Below are positions 17,960-26,433 of a stretch of DNA of 64,000 nucleotides, piece after piece; the first letter of the stretch is position 1, and the number at the start of each line of letters is the position of its first letter. The stretch covers positions 186,001-250,000 of the forward strand of contig NZ_JAVRHN010000004.1 of NCBI RefSeq assembly GCF_031846645.1. Direction: 5' to 3'. The position numbers and the translations under genes were made by a program. Below the pieces are notes generated by a model that worked only from the letters and a program-made list of their open reading frames with translations, searched no databases and was not told the DNA's origin. The stretch is from Autumnicola psychrophila (lineage in GTDB: Bacteria > Bacteroidota > Bacteroidia > Flavobacteriales > Flavobacteriaceae).

Positions 17960-18778
17960 CTATTCTTTAGGAGAACTTAATTTTAATTCACGCATTTTTA
18001 ATTGGATTAGAAATTCGTAATAAGACATATTTGCGCAATACATAAATCCTGGTTTACCTTCTAAAAACCCCAGATTAAAAAAATAGGCATGAATAAATCT
18101 TAGAAGTGGCCAGCCTGGCATTCTACTCAACCAGCTCTTAAGAGCCGGATTTCGCTTACTTGTATTGGATTCAAAAATATCTCTTAAAGGTGGTTTACTT
18201 AAAAATCTGGCATGTGCTTCCTGTGTTGAATATTTATTATGTCTTTCCATCCATTGGTACCAACCTTTAGAAAAGCCATAATGCAAATAGGGTTCCTCGA
18301 TATATCGTATCTCACCATCAACATCCCCTTCTTTTTGTCCATGGCCAAAATCTGTAAAAGCAGCTCTTCCCTTTTTAAGAATTCTAAATTGCCATTTTGG
18401 AAAATTATCACAATGTTTTAACCAGGTATTTTCTAACATCATTTTCCAGCAACAGTAAAACCCGGCTACACTTTCCGGAGCCTGTTTGATATTGTTCTGA
18501 ACATCCTGAATAAATGCTTCAGTACAAATTTCATCAGCATCAAGAAAAAGAACCCAATTATGTTTTATACGTAAATTCTCCAGAGCAAAATTTCGTTGTT
18601 TACCGAAACTTTTAAAAGGGTTCGTTGCGATATGTACATGGTATTTTTCAGCAATTGATAAGGTAGCATCTGTACTACCGGAGTCCAGCAAATGAATGTC
18701 GTCACACCAACCAAGCGCATCAAGACACGCCGGCAGATCTTTTTGCTCATTTTTGGTTAAGATAATTGTGGAAATCAT
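17960..18778 (-). CDS. Glycosyltransferase family 2 (WaaE/KdtX-like)
   Basis: The protein has 272 residues and a GT-A fold. TIILTKNEQ opens the nucleotide-binding part, DSGSTDAT lies at about residues 32-39, and the metal-binding DAD at residues 80-82 (LFLDADE). The KQRNFAL segment and the later YLHYGFSKGWYQWMERHNKY resemble the WaaE/LgtF group, which adds beta-linked hexose to lipopolysaccharide or capsule backbones. Its ATG overlaps the stop of the upstream acetyltransferase gene by 4 bp, so the two are translationally coupled. Sugar and linkage are unknown. Confidence 0.88.
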   Translation of the reverse strand: MISTIILTKNEQKDLPACLDALGWCDDIHLLDSGSTDATLSIAEKYHVHIATNPFKSFGKQRNFALENLRIKHNWVLFLDADEICTEAFIQDVQNNIKQAPESVAGFYCCWKMMLENTWLKHCDNFPKWQFRILKKGRAAFTDFGHGQKEGDVDGEIRYIEEPYLHYGFSKGWYQWMERHNKYSTQEAHARFLSKPPLRDIFESNTSKRNPALKSWLSRMPGWPLLRFIHAYFFNLGFLEGKPGFMYCANMSYYEFLIQLKMRELKLSSPKE

Positions 18779-19335
18779 AGATTCGAAATATTGTCTAATT
18801 TGCGGTCTTTAATCACCTTACAGGGAAATCCTACACAAACTTTCCATTCAGGTAAATCCAGGGATACAACAGATCTGGCTCCTACCACTGTACCTTCACC
18901 AATAGTGACCCCAGGATGCACAAATGCTTCCGCAGCAATCCAAACATGATCACCAATTAAGATGGGTTTTGTAATCAGAGGAAAGCCATTTTTTGTATAA
19001 TCGTGAGTACCGGCCACCAAATGGGCGCCTTGAGAAATTACTGTTCGTGCACCTATACTAATTTTTCCCTGGGAATATAAAATAGCATCATTGGCAATTC
19101 CGCATTCATCACCCAGATTAAGATTCCATGGAGCCCAAATTTTTACACCGGGATAAACATGAACTCCTTTACCCAGTTTAGCGCCAAATATCTTTAAAAC
19201 CAAAGCTCTCCACGAATGAAGGGGATTGGGGGTATATCTAAAGAGAAAAAAATAACTAATATTCCATACAATCCGGGCCAGCCTGTTTTTAAGGCTAAAC
19301 GAAGGCCCTGAAAAAGTATCCCGATTATGCATCAA
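18775..19335 (-). CDS. WcaF-like hexapeptide-repeat acetyltransferase
   Basis: The 186-residue protein has the left-handed beta-helix repeats of the LbH superfamily (GKGVHVYPGVKIWAPW, GDECGIANDAILYSQ, ISIGARTVISQGAHL, then VHPGVTIGEGTVVGARSVV). A catalytic-type His lies in VAGTHDYTKNGFPL. WcaF-type enzymes O-acetylate sugars of exopolysaccharide using acetyl-CoA in the cytoplasm. The gene overlaps both neighbours by 4 bp (GT2 downstream, DxD transferase upstream), so it belongs firmly to the capsule operon. Confidence 0.9.
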   Translation of the reverse strand: MMHNRDTFSGPSFSLKNRLARIVWNISYFFLFRYTPNPLHSWRALVLKIFGAKLGKGVHVYPGVKIWAPWNLNLGDECGIANDAILYSQGKISIGARTVISQGAHLVAGTHDYTKNGFPLITKPILIGDHVWIAAEAFVHPGVTIGEGTVVGARSVVSLDLPEWKVCVGFPCKVIKDRKLDNISNL

Positions 19336-20267
19336 AACTGTTCTTTTAAAAATAATCGTGATGATACTATAACCTTATCTAAAAATCTCATAGTATTTTC
19401 CTGATAAGCTTTAATTTGAACATTACCCTTTTCACTGGATTTCAGGTAGGGTAAGCTTTGTTGGAATAAGTACTTGCCAGGTCCGGCGAAATGGAAAATC
19501 GAACCTCCCTTTAAATAGGGTTCAAATTCTAAATATTCAGTAATCATTTTATTACCCCCAAAATATTTATACTCATTATCAAACATTTCTTCAGGTTTCC
19601 TGATCTTCATAGCTGAAGTGACCCTTACCTGATCGCCTGAAAATACACCTCTTTTTATAGTCTTTCCTGCGATAACTGACCATGCAGACTGTTCAGACCA
19701 CCATAAATTTTTACAATCTTTAATATACTTACCAATAATCTCTTCAAGAATATTGAAATCAATTATTTTTGGATCAAATAAAACCATTCCGGCATTTAAT
19801 GCTGGAACCATTTTATGCTTCCATACCATTTTCCAATTTGCACGATAGGCTGGAATGTCTTCCCGCATATAAATTATATCAAAATTTCCAAATGGTAATT
19901 TTACTTTGTTTCTAATAAAAACATCTGTATCTATAACCGTAATTATTTGTGCATCAGGAAAAAGTATAGTGGTGTCAATGATCTTTCTCCAGGTTACGTC
20001 TTTTTCTCTTATACTTTTAATTTCTGGAAAGTTTCTAAGGTAGTCATTAATTACTTCCTCTTGGTCCATTACCTTGAAATCAAGATTGGAAAAGCACTTA
20101 TCTTCAACCTCATTCAGTTTTTCCTGAGGCAAAATAAAGGTATGTTCTGAAGGAATATCCAATATATTACTCCAACTTTTCATACACTCTAGTGTCCACC
20201 CATTATTAAGGTAATTGGTTCCATAGAGACTAACAATAGGAAATGAAATATCTTTTTTAGTTTGCAA
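19332..20267 (-). CDS. Probable glycosyltransferase with DxD motif
   Basis: The protein has 311 residues and no membrane segment. An Ile/Val-rich strand leads into TVIDTDVFIRN, giving a DxD (residues 113-115) typical of metal-dependent GT-A enzymes. MVPALNAGMVLFDPK resembles the acceptor-side LNAGV/NSGM motif of family 8-like and related transferases. Later HFAGPGKYLFQ resembles the HxxGxxKPW region of family 8. It overlaps the acetyltransferase gene by 4 bp and the upstream GT4 gene by 11 bp. The glycosyltransferase call is good; the family is uncertain. Confidence 0.7.
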   Translation of the reverse strand: MQTKKDISFPIVSLYGTNYLNNGWTLECMKSWSNILDIPSEHTFILPQEKLNEVEDKCFSNLDFKVMDQEEVINDYLRNFPEIKSIREKDVTWRKIIDTTILFPDAQIITVIDTDVFIRNKVKLPFGNFDIIYMREDIPAYRANWKMVWKHKMVPALNAGMVLFDPKIIDFNILEEIIGKYIKDCKNLWWSEQSAWSVIAGKTIKRGVFSGDQVRVTSAMKIRKPEEMFDNEYKYFGGNKMITEYLEFEPYLKGGSIFHFAGPGKYLFQQSLPYLKSSEKGNVQIKAYQENTMRFLDKVIVSSRLFLKEQF

Positions 20268-21462
20268 AGGAATATATATCTGTTTTATTAATTAGTTCTT
20301 TCCAATTTTCAGAAAATGCAGCCATATTAAAATTTTCCGAATAGCATTTCAAGGCATTTTGACTGTAGCTCTCTTTTTCCTTTGTACTTTTGGAAATCCA
20401 TTTTTTTAGTAAATTATAACAACCTTCTTCAGAATCATCTTCTACAATTCCAGCATTTGCATCCTCAATTTCACGCCATATGTTCACCTTATCTGATATT
20501 AATACTGGTTTAGAACAGGCCAAAGCTTCTACAATCGCAATTCCGAAATTCTCCTGATGGCTTGGGAGAATGAATGCCTGGGAATGATAAAAGGCACCCC
20601 ACTTTTGTCGATCTTTAATCATCCCGACAAATTTAACTTTTTTAGATATTTTCGGATGTTCATTGATTAAATGCTTTAAGCCGATACCATAGTTGGAATC
20701 CATTCCGGGCCCGGCAATTACAAGCTTGGGTAGTTTATTCGAGGAATTAGATTCCTCATGGATTTTGATATAGGCTTTTAAAAGATTTATCAAGCCTTTC
20801 TTTTCATTAATCCTGCTCAAAAAAAGTATATACGGATGATCTATGACATCGGGACAAATTTTATAAAAAGCATGAGCCATGCTTATTTCATAATCAGGAG
20901 GACTTTCCACACCTAAGCCAATAACTATTTCCTTTTTTGGGGTATACGGCTCAAAAGATTTTGAAGCAAGTTCCTTTTCTTCTTCGCAGGTAAAGAGCAA
21001 GCCGGTGGCATTACTAACTGTTTTATTTTCTATCATTTTCCAGTAAAGCCAATTCCTGTATGCCTTTAATTTTCTGCCTTCAGCTTTCTGAAAATATGGA
21101 TCCAGCATTCCATGTGGCATCACATAATATGCAGGCATTGTCTTTTTATTATTTTTAAAAATCTTCTGTATTACATAGGAAGGATATAACCAAAGACCAT
21201 GAACAATTACGAGTTTATATTGGAAAATATTTTTATTTAACCACAAATTTAAGTCATTATTATAGTTCCATATATTTTCTGCCGGTCCCAAAGAGTAAAT
21301 CTTGAAAGGATCAGTTTTAATAAAATCTGAATCAGGATCATCAAGACTTACAACTTCATGAATAATATTATTCTCAGCACCCACCCTGGTAATAGTCCTT
21401 ATAGCTTTACAAACTCCACCCAATTCAGGATCCATTTTTGCAATGACGTGTAAAATTCTCAT
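20257..21462 (-). CDS. Glycosyltransferase family 4
   Basis: The protein has 401 residues and a GT-B fold. The N-terminus has MRILHVIAKMDPELGGVCKA with the Gly-rich acceptor-domain loop. LFLSRINEKKGLINLLKAY opens the donor domain near residue 215. HQENFGIAIVEALACSKPVL (about residue 310) contains the E-x7-E motif. These are retaining enzymes that use nucleotide sugars such as GDP-mannose on the cytoplasmic face. The stop and start codons of this gene and the next GT4 gene share one base. It is one of several transferases that build the capsule repeat unit. Confidence 0.92.
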   Translation of the reverse strand: MRILHVIAKMDPELGGVCKAIRTITRVGAENNIIHEVVSLDDPDSDFIKTDPFKIYSLGPAENIWNYNNDLNLWLNKNIFQYKLVIVHGLWLYPSYVIQKIFKNNKKTMPAYYVMPHGMLDPYFQKAEGRKLKAYRNWLYWKMIENKTVSNATGLLFTCEEEKELASKSFEPYTPKKEIVIGLGVESPPDYEISMAHAFYKICPDVIDHPYILFLSRINEKKGLINLLKAYIKIHEESNSSNKLPKLVIAGPGMDSNYGIGLKHLINEHPKISKKVKFVGMIKDRQKWGAFYHSQAFILPSHQENFGIAIVEALACSKPVLISDKVNIWREIEDANAGIVEDDSEEGCYNLLKKWISKSTKEKESYSQNALKCYSENFNMAAFSENWKELINKTDIYSFAN

Positions 21463-22649
21463 TAATTTGTTTTGTTTTCCAGAACTTTTTGATAAATCTT
21501 TTCGATTTTATCCAGAGCCTTATCTCGTTGAAACCTCTTTACATTTTCTATTTCACCAGTTATTAATTTTTTCATTTCATTCTTGTCCATGAGAAGTAAA
21601 TCCTGCAATGTTTTTGCAGCAGTGCCAGACCAGGCTAAAATAGCCTCAGATGAAGGTGGCATTTTCTCAATTAATTTACCTTCTCCATTTGCCACTTCTG
21701 TCATTGGTGCTTCATTTGTTGTAATTACAGGGCAACCACACGCCATAGCTTCTGCAATGGGCCATCCAAAACCTTCTGCAAGAGATGGAAATAAAAAAAC
21801 ACTTGCACCAACATACGCATCGATTAGCAAATCATCTGGAACTTTTTCAAGAAAAAAAATGGAATCTTGAAAACGGGATATCTTGGATTCATTTATTAGA
21901 TCTAGATCAGGAGTTTCACCTATAAGAATAAGAGGTAATTTTTTTTGAAACTTTTCACGCCAGGAATTATATATTTTAATGACTCCTTTTCTGTTCTTAT
22001 ACCACTGATTTCCTCCCACGTGTAAAATGTAGCCATTATTTAAATCTAAATTTGCAAAACTCCCTAATTGCTTTCGTGCCACATTTTTGTCTCCTATTTG
22101 AAAATCTCCATTTAGTCCATTATAGACTACTTCTGAAATATTTGGCTCTTGCCTTAAAAATTGGTGTAAGTCTTCTCTTGTTTTCTTTGAAACTGAAATA
22201 AAATTCCTGCCATGCTTGAATCCATTTCTAATATATTTTTGGTATTGCCTTCCGGGCCAGCCAGTTTTATTTTCTTTAATTTTACCTAAGGCAGAAAACT
22301 GGGCAAGAAAATCATGGCAATGGATTATATTAGGTTTATTTGATACTAAAGGAACCCAGGGACCCAGGGCATGATCAGTAAAAACAAATAAGGAATTCTC
22401 CGGTAAATCTTTTATTTTATTCTTTACCTCTATCGGAAAATATATGTACTGATCAATATATCCTAACCATTTTCTAATAAAGGAAGATTTGCCAAACTTT
22501 CTCATTTTTTCCTTTGGAGCCCATACCTCAACACAATGGCCCCGCTCCTTAAAGCCCTCGGTAAGCATTTTTGCAAATCTGGGCATGCTTTGGTGGCCTA
22601 GAAAATTAGGGTGAGCAAAAATAATAACATTCATTTTTACACTATTCAT
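21462..22649 (-). CDS. Glycosyltransferase family 4
   Basis: The protein has 395 residues and a GT-B fold. N-terminal motifs are IIFAHPNFLGHQSMPRFA and IIHCHDFLAQF. The donor domain begins at YILHVGGNQWYKNRKG, and LAEGFGWPIAEAMACGCPVI carries the E-x7-E. It overlaps the polymerase gene upstream by 8 bp and the next GT4 gene by 1 bp, so it belongs to the same transcript. Donor and acceptor sugars cannot be read from the sequence. A second, near-start ATG (residue 6) is an alternative initiation point. Confidence 0.92.
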   Translation of the reverse strand: MNSVKMNVIIFAHPNFLGHQSMPRFAKMLTEGFKERGHCVEVWAPKEKMRKFGKSSFIRKWLGYIDQYIYFPIEVKNKIKDLPENSLFVFTDHALGPWVPLVSNKPNIIHCHDFLAQFSALGKIKENKTGWPGRQYQKYIRNGFKHGRNFISVSKKTREDLHQFLRQEPNISEVVYNGLNGDFQIGDKNVARKQLGSFANLDLNNGYILHVGGNQWYKNRKGVIKIYNSWREKFQKKLPLILIGETPDLDLINESKISRFQDSIFFLEKVPDDLLIDAYVGASVFLFPSLAEGFGWPIAEAMACGCPVITTNEAPMTEVANGEGKLIEKMPPSSEAILAWSGTAAKTLQDLLLMDKNEMKKLITGEIENVKRFQRDKALDKIEKIYQKVLENKTN

Positions 22650-24012
22650 TCCTCAGGAAAAGATTTTCTTTGGTGCTTACAATAGCTAAAATTAATCCTC
22701 CAACGAGCGTACTGAAACCAAGTGCAGTAGGCTGTGCCCATTGACCCTGCGGAATAATTAATAATGCAAAACTTAGTAAGATCCATGGTAGTAAGTCACC
22801 ATTTTCTATTTTTTTATAACTTTTTAAAGTTAAACTAAAACTGAAAGCAAGTCTGATTAAAATGGTCAATATTCCCAGCGCGATTCCCATTTCTCCAATT
22901 AACCTACCCCATTCTTCTTCAGCGATCAAAAACGCTCTATCCCCTGTTAACATAGCACTTCCTGCATTAGTTCCCATACCAATTCCAAAACCAAAAAAAG
23001 GGAGATTGTCGGTATTGGTAATGGCATCAATCAATCCTCCCAAATATCTGTTTAAAATGGAGCCGGCAACACCACCTTCAATTTTCCCGGCGGTTTCAAA
23101 TCTATGGGTAAAAGCATTTATAGCGGTGCCTATAGATTCCGTATGGCTCAAAAGAGTTATCATAAGCACAAGAAAAATTGTAGCTAAAAGCATTCTAACC
23201 AAATATTTGGGATCTCTGGATACTGCGATAAGGGTAAAAAATAAACTTACCACAATGGAAAAAAACAGGGTTCTACTTATAGAAAATGGGATGGAGGCCA
23301 ATAACGCGGTAGTTGCAGCAATCAAAATAATTTTATTTACCTTTTCGTTGCTCACCCAAAAAAATAATACGAAGCAAGCCAGAAAACTAAAAAAAAGAGT
23401 ATTCCCTGTGGTAAAAGAAAAAGTTCCAGAAGGCCTGAAAAAGCCCAATGCTCCGCTAAAACCAGAACCTTCCATATCACCACCTACACCCCTATTCACC
23501 CAAGAACTTTGCGGGCTGTAAAATTGCATTGCAGTAAGAATAACAACAGGAATTGAAATCCATAACATTACTTTTCCAATTTTCACAACGTCTCCTCTGG
23601 AGAAAATTTCCCCAATGGCAAATATTAAGGGAAAATGAATAAGCAGTATCCTAGCTCCATAAGCCGCCACCGATATACTGCCGTGACCAATTGTTAATGC
23701 AGTAATGGTCGCAATTACACAAACCACGATCATGGAAGACATGTACTTATTAGGAGGAAGTAAATTTTTATTCCATGCGCTGGCTATAATAAGAATTGCT
23801 AATGGATCTCTCACCACCAGTAGTGGTGCTGAAAGTCCTGGTAAAATCCATTTCCTTAAAGCTCCTTCAAAAATAAGTAATAAAAAATACAGCCATACTC
23901 CCCTCTTTAACCAAACCGAACTAGATTCTACTGTTATGCTTTTATTCAAATTATTATTCTTCAGAAACGACTCTGGTACTTTTTCAACAGAATAGATATT
24001 TTTCTGTGGCAT
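22642..24012 (-). CDS. O-antigen/capsule polymerase (Wzy-like) membrane protein
   Basis: The protein has 456 residues and about eleven hydrophobic helices. One long periplasmic loop follows the middle helices and carries HTESIGTAINAFTHRFETAG and FGFGIGMGTNAGS. This topology and the GFGxGxGT stretch match the Wzy_C/O-antigen ligase superfamily. In the Wzx/Wzy pathway it joins lipid-linked repeat units on the periplasmic side. It is the only such gene in the locus and lies between glycosyltransferases, so polymerase rather than ligase is the better reading. Sequence is poorly conserved in this family, so the evidence is topology and context. Confidence 0.8.
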   Translation of the reverse strand: MPQKNIYSVEKVPESFLKNNNLNKSITVESSSVWLKRGVWLYFLLLIFEGALRKWILPGLSAPLLVVRDPLAILIIASAWNKNLLPPNKYMSSMIVVCVIATITALTIGHGSISVAAYGARILLIHFPLIFAIGEIFSRGDVVKIGKVMLWISIPVVILTAMQFYSPQSSWVNRGVGGDMEGSGFSGALGFFRPSGTFSFTTGNTLFFSFLACFVLFFWVSNEKVNKIILIAATTALLASIPFSISRTLFFSIVVSLFFTLIAVSRDPKYLVRMLLATIFLVLMITLLSHTESIGTAINAFTHRFETAGKIEGGVAGSILNRYLGGLIDAITNTDNLPFFGFGIGMGTNAGSAMLTGDRAFLIAEEEWGRLIGEMGIALGILTILIRLAFSFSLTLKSYKKIENGDLLPWILLSFALLIIPQGQWAQPTALGFSTLVGGLILAIVSTKENLFLRNE

Positions 24013-24021
24013 AAGATATGA

Positions 24022-25260
24022 CTAATTCAAATAACTTTTGATCGCACTTGTTAATTCGTTACCATAAACCTCCCAGGGACGCTTTCTGGCTGTTTCCAGA
24101 GCTTTTTTTCCCACTCTTTCACAAAGGGTCGGATCCAATAATATTTCCTCTAATTTACAAACTAAAGAACTTGTTGAACTACTCTTAATGATCCAGCCAT
24201 TTTCTCCATCCTTGATGAGATCTGGACCTGCAGTTCTATCAGTTGTAATAACAGGTGTACCCTGAGACATGGCTTCAGTGATCACCATTCCAAAACCTTC
24301 AAAAAGAGAAGGAAAAACAAGAATATCATGATTCCTCATTGCTTCCAGAACCTTTTGATGTGACAAGGTGGGAATCCAAGTATGTTTTTTAAGTTCTTCA
24401 TCCAACTTTTTACAAGAATTTGAAGCCTTCATTCCTATTACAGTTAAGGCAATATCATTTTTAAGTTTTTCAACTGCTTCGAAAACATAGGCGATCCCTT
24501 TGCGCTGCGAAAGACCTCCAACGAAAAGAACTCGCAATTTATTAGAACTGGGAGTACTATATTTCCTATTTATAGCTACTGGCGGGAATCCGTAAGGTAT
24601 CACGTTAATTTGTGCCAATTTTCCAGGATATTTATCGAGAGTATTTTTTGTGAATGTGCTGGCAACGAAAATATGTTGCGCAAGTTCAAGCTCTTCATCT
24701 TTCTTATTCAATTTTAAATCAGAGTCCTTTAAGCCTGTGAGGGTCATAGCATATTCTGGCCATTTTTCCTTTTCAATATTAAGTAAATCTCGTGATGCTC
24801 GCCAATATCCAATAGGTAGATCATAAAATCTTTTGATCCCTATATTTTTGGCTAGTCGAAAAGAATGCAAAGCACCATCTTCATAGGCATACACAGCTTT
24901 TATTTCATTGTTAAGATATTCTTTTAGCCTTTTTTTTACAATTTTATCTTGTTTCTCATAAACAGAGTCAACGCTAAAAAAACCACTTTCATGTGCTGTT
25001 AATTGATGAATATTAAATTTTGTTGAAGCCATTCTGCCCATTTCGAGTAGCGGATTGCTTTTAGTAAATTCTTCAAGTTTAGGATCAAAATTTCTTCGCT
25101 CAATTTCAGACAGAAAGGGCAGTTTGCTTAAACGATCCAAAAGGTTTCCCGGAAAGGACGCCAATGTAGTATGAAATTCAGTTAGTAAACCTTGATCAGC
25201 GATAGAATTAACCAAGGCCCGATTAAATTGGTTACTTGTTGGATGTGAAATAATAAGCAT
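24022..25260 (-). CDS. Glycosyltransferase family 4
   Basis: The protein has 412 residues and a GT-B fold. It begins MLIISHPTSNQFNRALVNSI and has an unusual acceptor domain rich in Lys and Glu. The donor domain starts at RVLFVGGLSQRKGIAYV (about residue 240). FPSLFEGFGMVITEAMSQGT contains the E-x7-E motif. It lies 9 bp after the polymerase gene on one side and 20 bp from the next transferase on the other. It probably adds one sugar of the repeat unit on the inner face of the membrane. Confidence 0.92.
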   Translation of the reverse strand: MLIISHPTSNQFNRALVNSIADQGLLTEFHTTLASFPGNLLDRLSKLPFLSEIERRNFDPKLEEFTKSNPLLEMGRMASTKFNIHQLTAHESGFFSVDSVYEKQDKIVKKRLKEYLNNEIKAVYAYEDGALHSFRLAKNIGIKRFYDLPIGYWRASRDLLNIEKEKWPEYAMTLTGLKDSDLKLNKKDEELELAQHIFVASTFTKNTLDKYPGKLAQINVIPYGFPPVAINRKYSTPSSNKLRVLFVGGLSQRKGIAYVFEAVEKLKNDIALTVIGMKASNSCKKLDEELKKHTWIPTLSHQKVLEAMRNHDILVFPSLFEGFGMVITEAMSQGTPVITTDRTAGPDLIKDGENGWIIKSSSTSSLVCKLEEILLDPTLCERVGKKALETARKRPWEVYGNELTSAIKSYLN

Positions 25261-25280
25261 ATGGTCTCAAGGTTTAAAAA

Positions 25281-26402
25281 TTATTGTTCTGTAGTAATTA
25301 GTTTCTGAAACTTAGTGATAATGTCGTCTATTCCTGAAAAGACCTTAGTTTTATCAATTCCATTTTTCAAAATTTCCTCAAGAGTAATATTCAAGAATTC
25401 ATAAATGTTTTCCACCTTAGAATCAATATCCGCTGCTTGTGCGACTCTATTATCCGCACTTAAGCATATAACTTTTAAGCCGTGCTCACGCATCGCAGCA
25501 ACCGAACCGCTTTTTTCTATTTTAGGAAGTGGTGTTGTGGACAATCCTAAATGAGCTGAATGCATAAGTTTCGAGATTTCCTCAGTATTTCGACTTCCTA
25601 ATAACTTTACTTTGAGGTTATTCATCTTCCATAATTTAAACCATTTTTTCTGTTCCTCATGTTCCTGACCAACTATGATTAATTCAAATTGCTTTTTATG
25701 TTTTTTTTGGTATTCTACAATTTGTGAAGTGAATTGTTTGATAAGAGATTCCCTCTGGATCATTCCAAAAACAATGAATTTAATATTCTCAATATTTCCC
25801 GATTCCCGTTCTGAGCATTCAATCTGCATGTCAAGTTTTATTGGAACGTTACTAAACAAAGGAAGCTTGAAAACTTTGTAGCCTAAGTTTTTTAAAGATA
25901 TACTATACAATTCAGTTTGTGTGGTGATGATGAACGGTTGCAGATTCTTCAAAAAATTATTTATCATTCTTTTTTGAAAATATCCGATTAGTTTCTCCTT
26001 TTTAGATTTCCTGCTTTCCATCCCAATCCATAATTCATGCAGCATGACATGCCATTTCCCGTTTCTGGAAATTTTTAGGAGCTTATTACTTAAACCTAGA
26101 TGTATTCCACGATCTGCAAAGGAATACGGCACATACTGTAAGCTATAAATCTCAGCACCAAAATTTAATATCCATTGCCTTGCATCTGCTATAGTATAAT
26201 TATATGGTATTCTAAAAACTTCAATGCTCGATTTATCGGAACATTGCTTCTGTAAAACAGGCTGATTTATATAACGATCATCTATAGCCAAAATCGCAGT
26301 AGTATAATTCTTTTTTTTTAATTGAATAGCCAACCTCCTTGTATAGTCTCCTACCCCATCCTTACCCGGTTCCATAGAGCCACAAACAAAAAGTATTTTC
26401 AT
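25281..26402 (-). CDS. GT-B glycosyltransferase, family 4-like
   Basis: The protein has 373 residues. The N-terminus MKILFVCGSMEPGKDGVGDY followed by TRRLAIQLKK is a typical GT4 opening. The donor half has KFIVFGMIQRESL and LLGSRNTEEISKLM. The usual E-x7-E region is altered: LPKIEKSGSVAAMREHGLKV has wider spacing between the acidic residues. The enzyme may therefore belong to a side branch or have lost part of its donor-binding site. It sits between the carbamoyltransferase gene and a GT4 gene in the operon. Confidence in the fold is good, in activity less. Confidence 0.8.
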   Translation of the reverse strand: MKILFVCGSMEPGKDGVGDYTRRLAIQLKKKNYTTAILAIDDRYINQPVLQKQCSDKSSIEVFRIPYNYTIADARQWILNFGAEIYSLQYVPYSFADRGIHLGLSNKLLKISRNGKWHVMLHELWIGMESRKSKKEKLIGYFQKRMINNFLKNLQPFIITTQTELYSISLKNLGYKVFKLPLFSNVPIKLDMQIECSERESGNIENIKFIVFGMIQRESLIKQFTSQIVEYQKKHKKQFELIIVGQEHEEQKKWFKLWKMNNLKVKLLGSRNTEEISKLMHSAHLGLSTTPLPKIEKSGSVAAMREHGLKVICLSADNRVAQAADIDSKVENIYEFLNITLEEILKNGIDKTKVFSGIDDIITKFQKLITTEQ

Positions 26403-26433
26403 TTATATCTTGATCAATTAAAATTTGTGATTC

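Noticed and set aside
22862..23521. Plus-strand 219-codon open frame inside the wzy-like gene
   Set aside because: Antisense shadow of a membrane protein gene; low-complexity composition mirrors the hydrophobic codons opposite.
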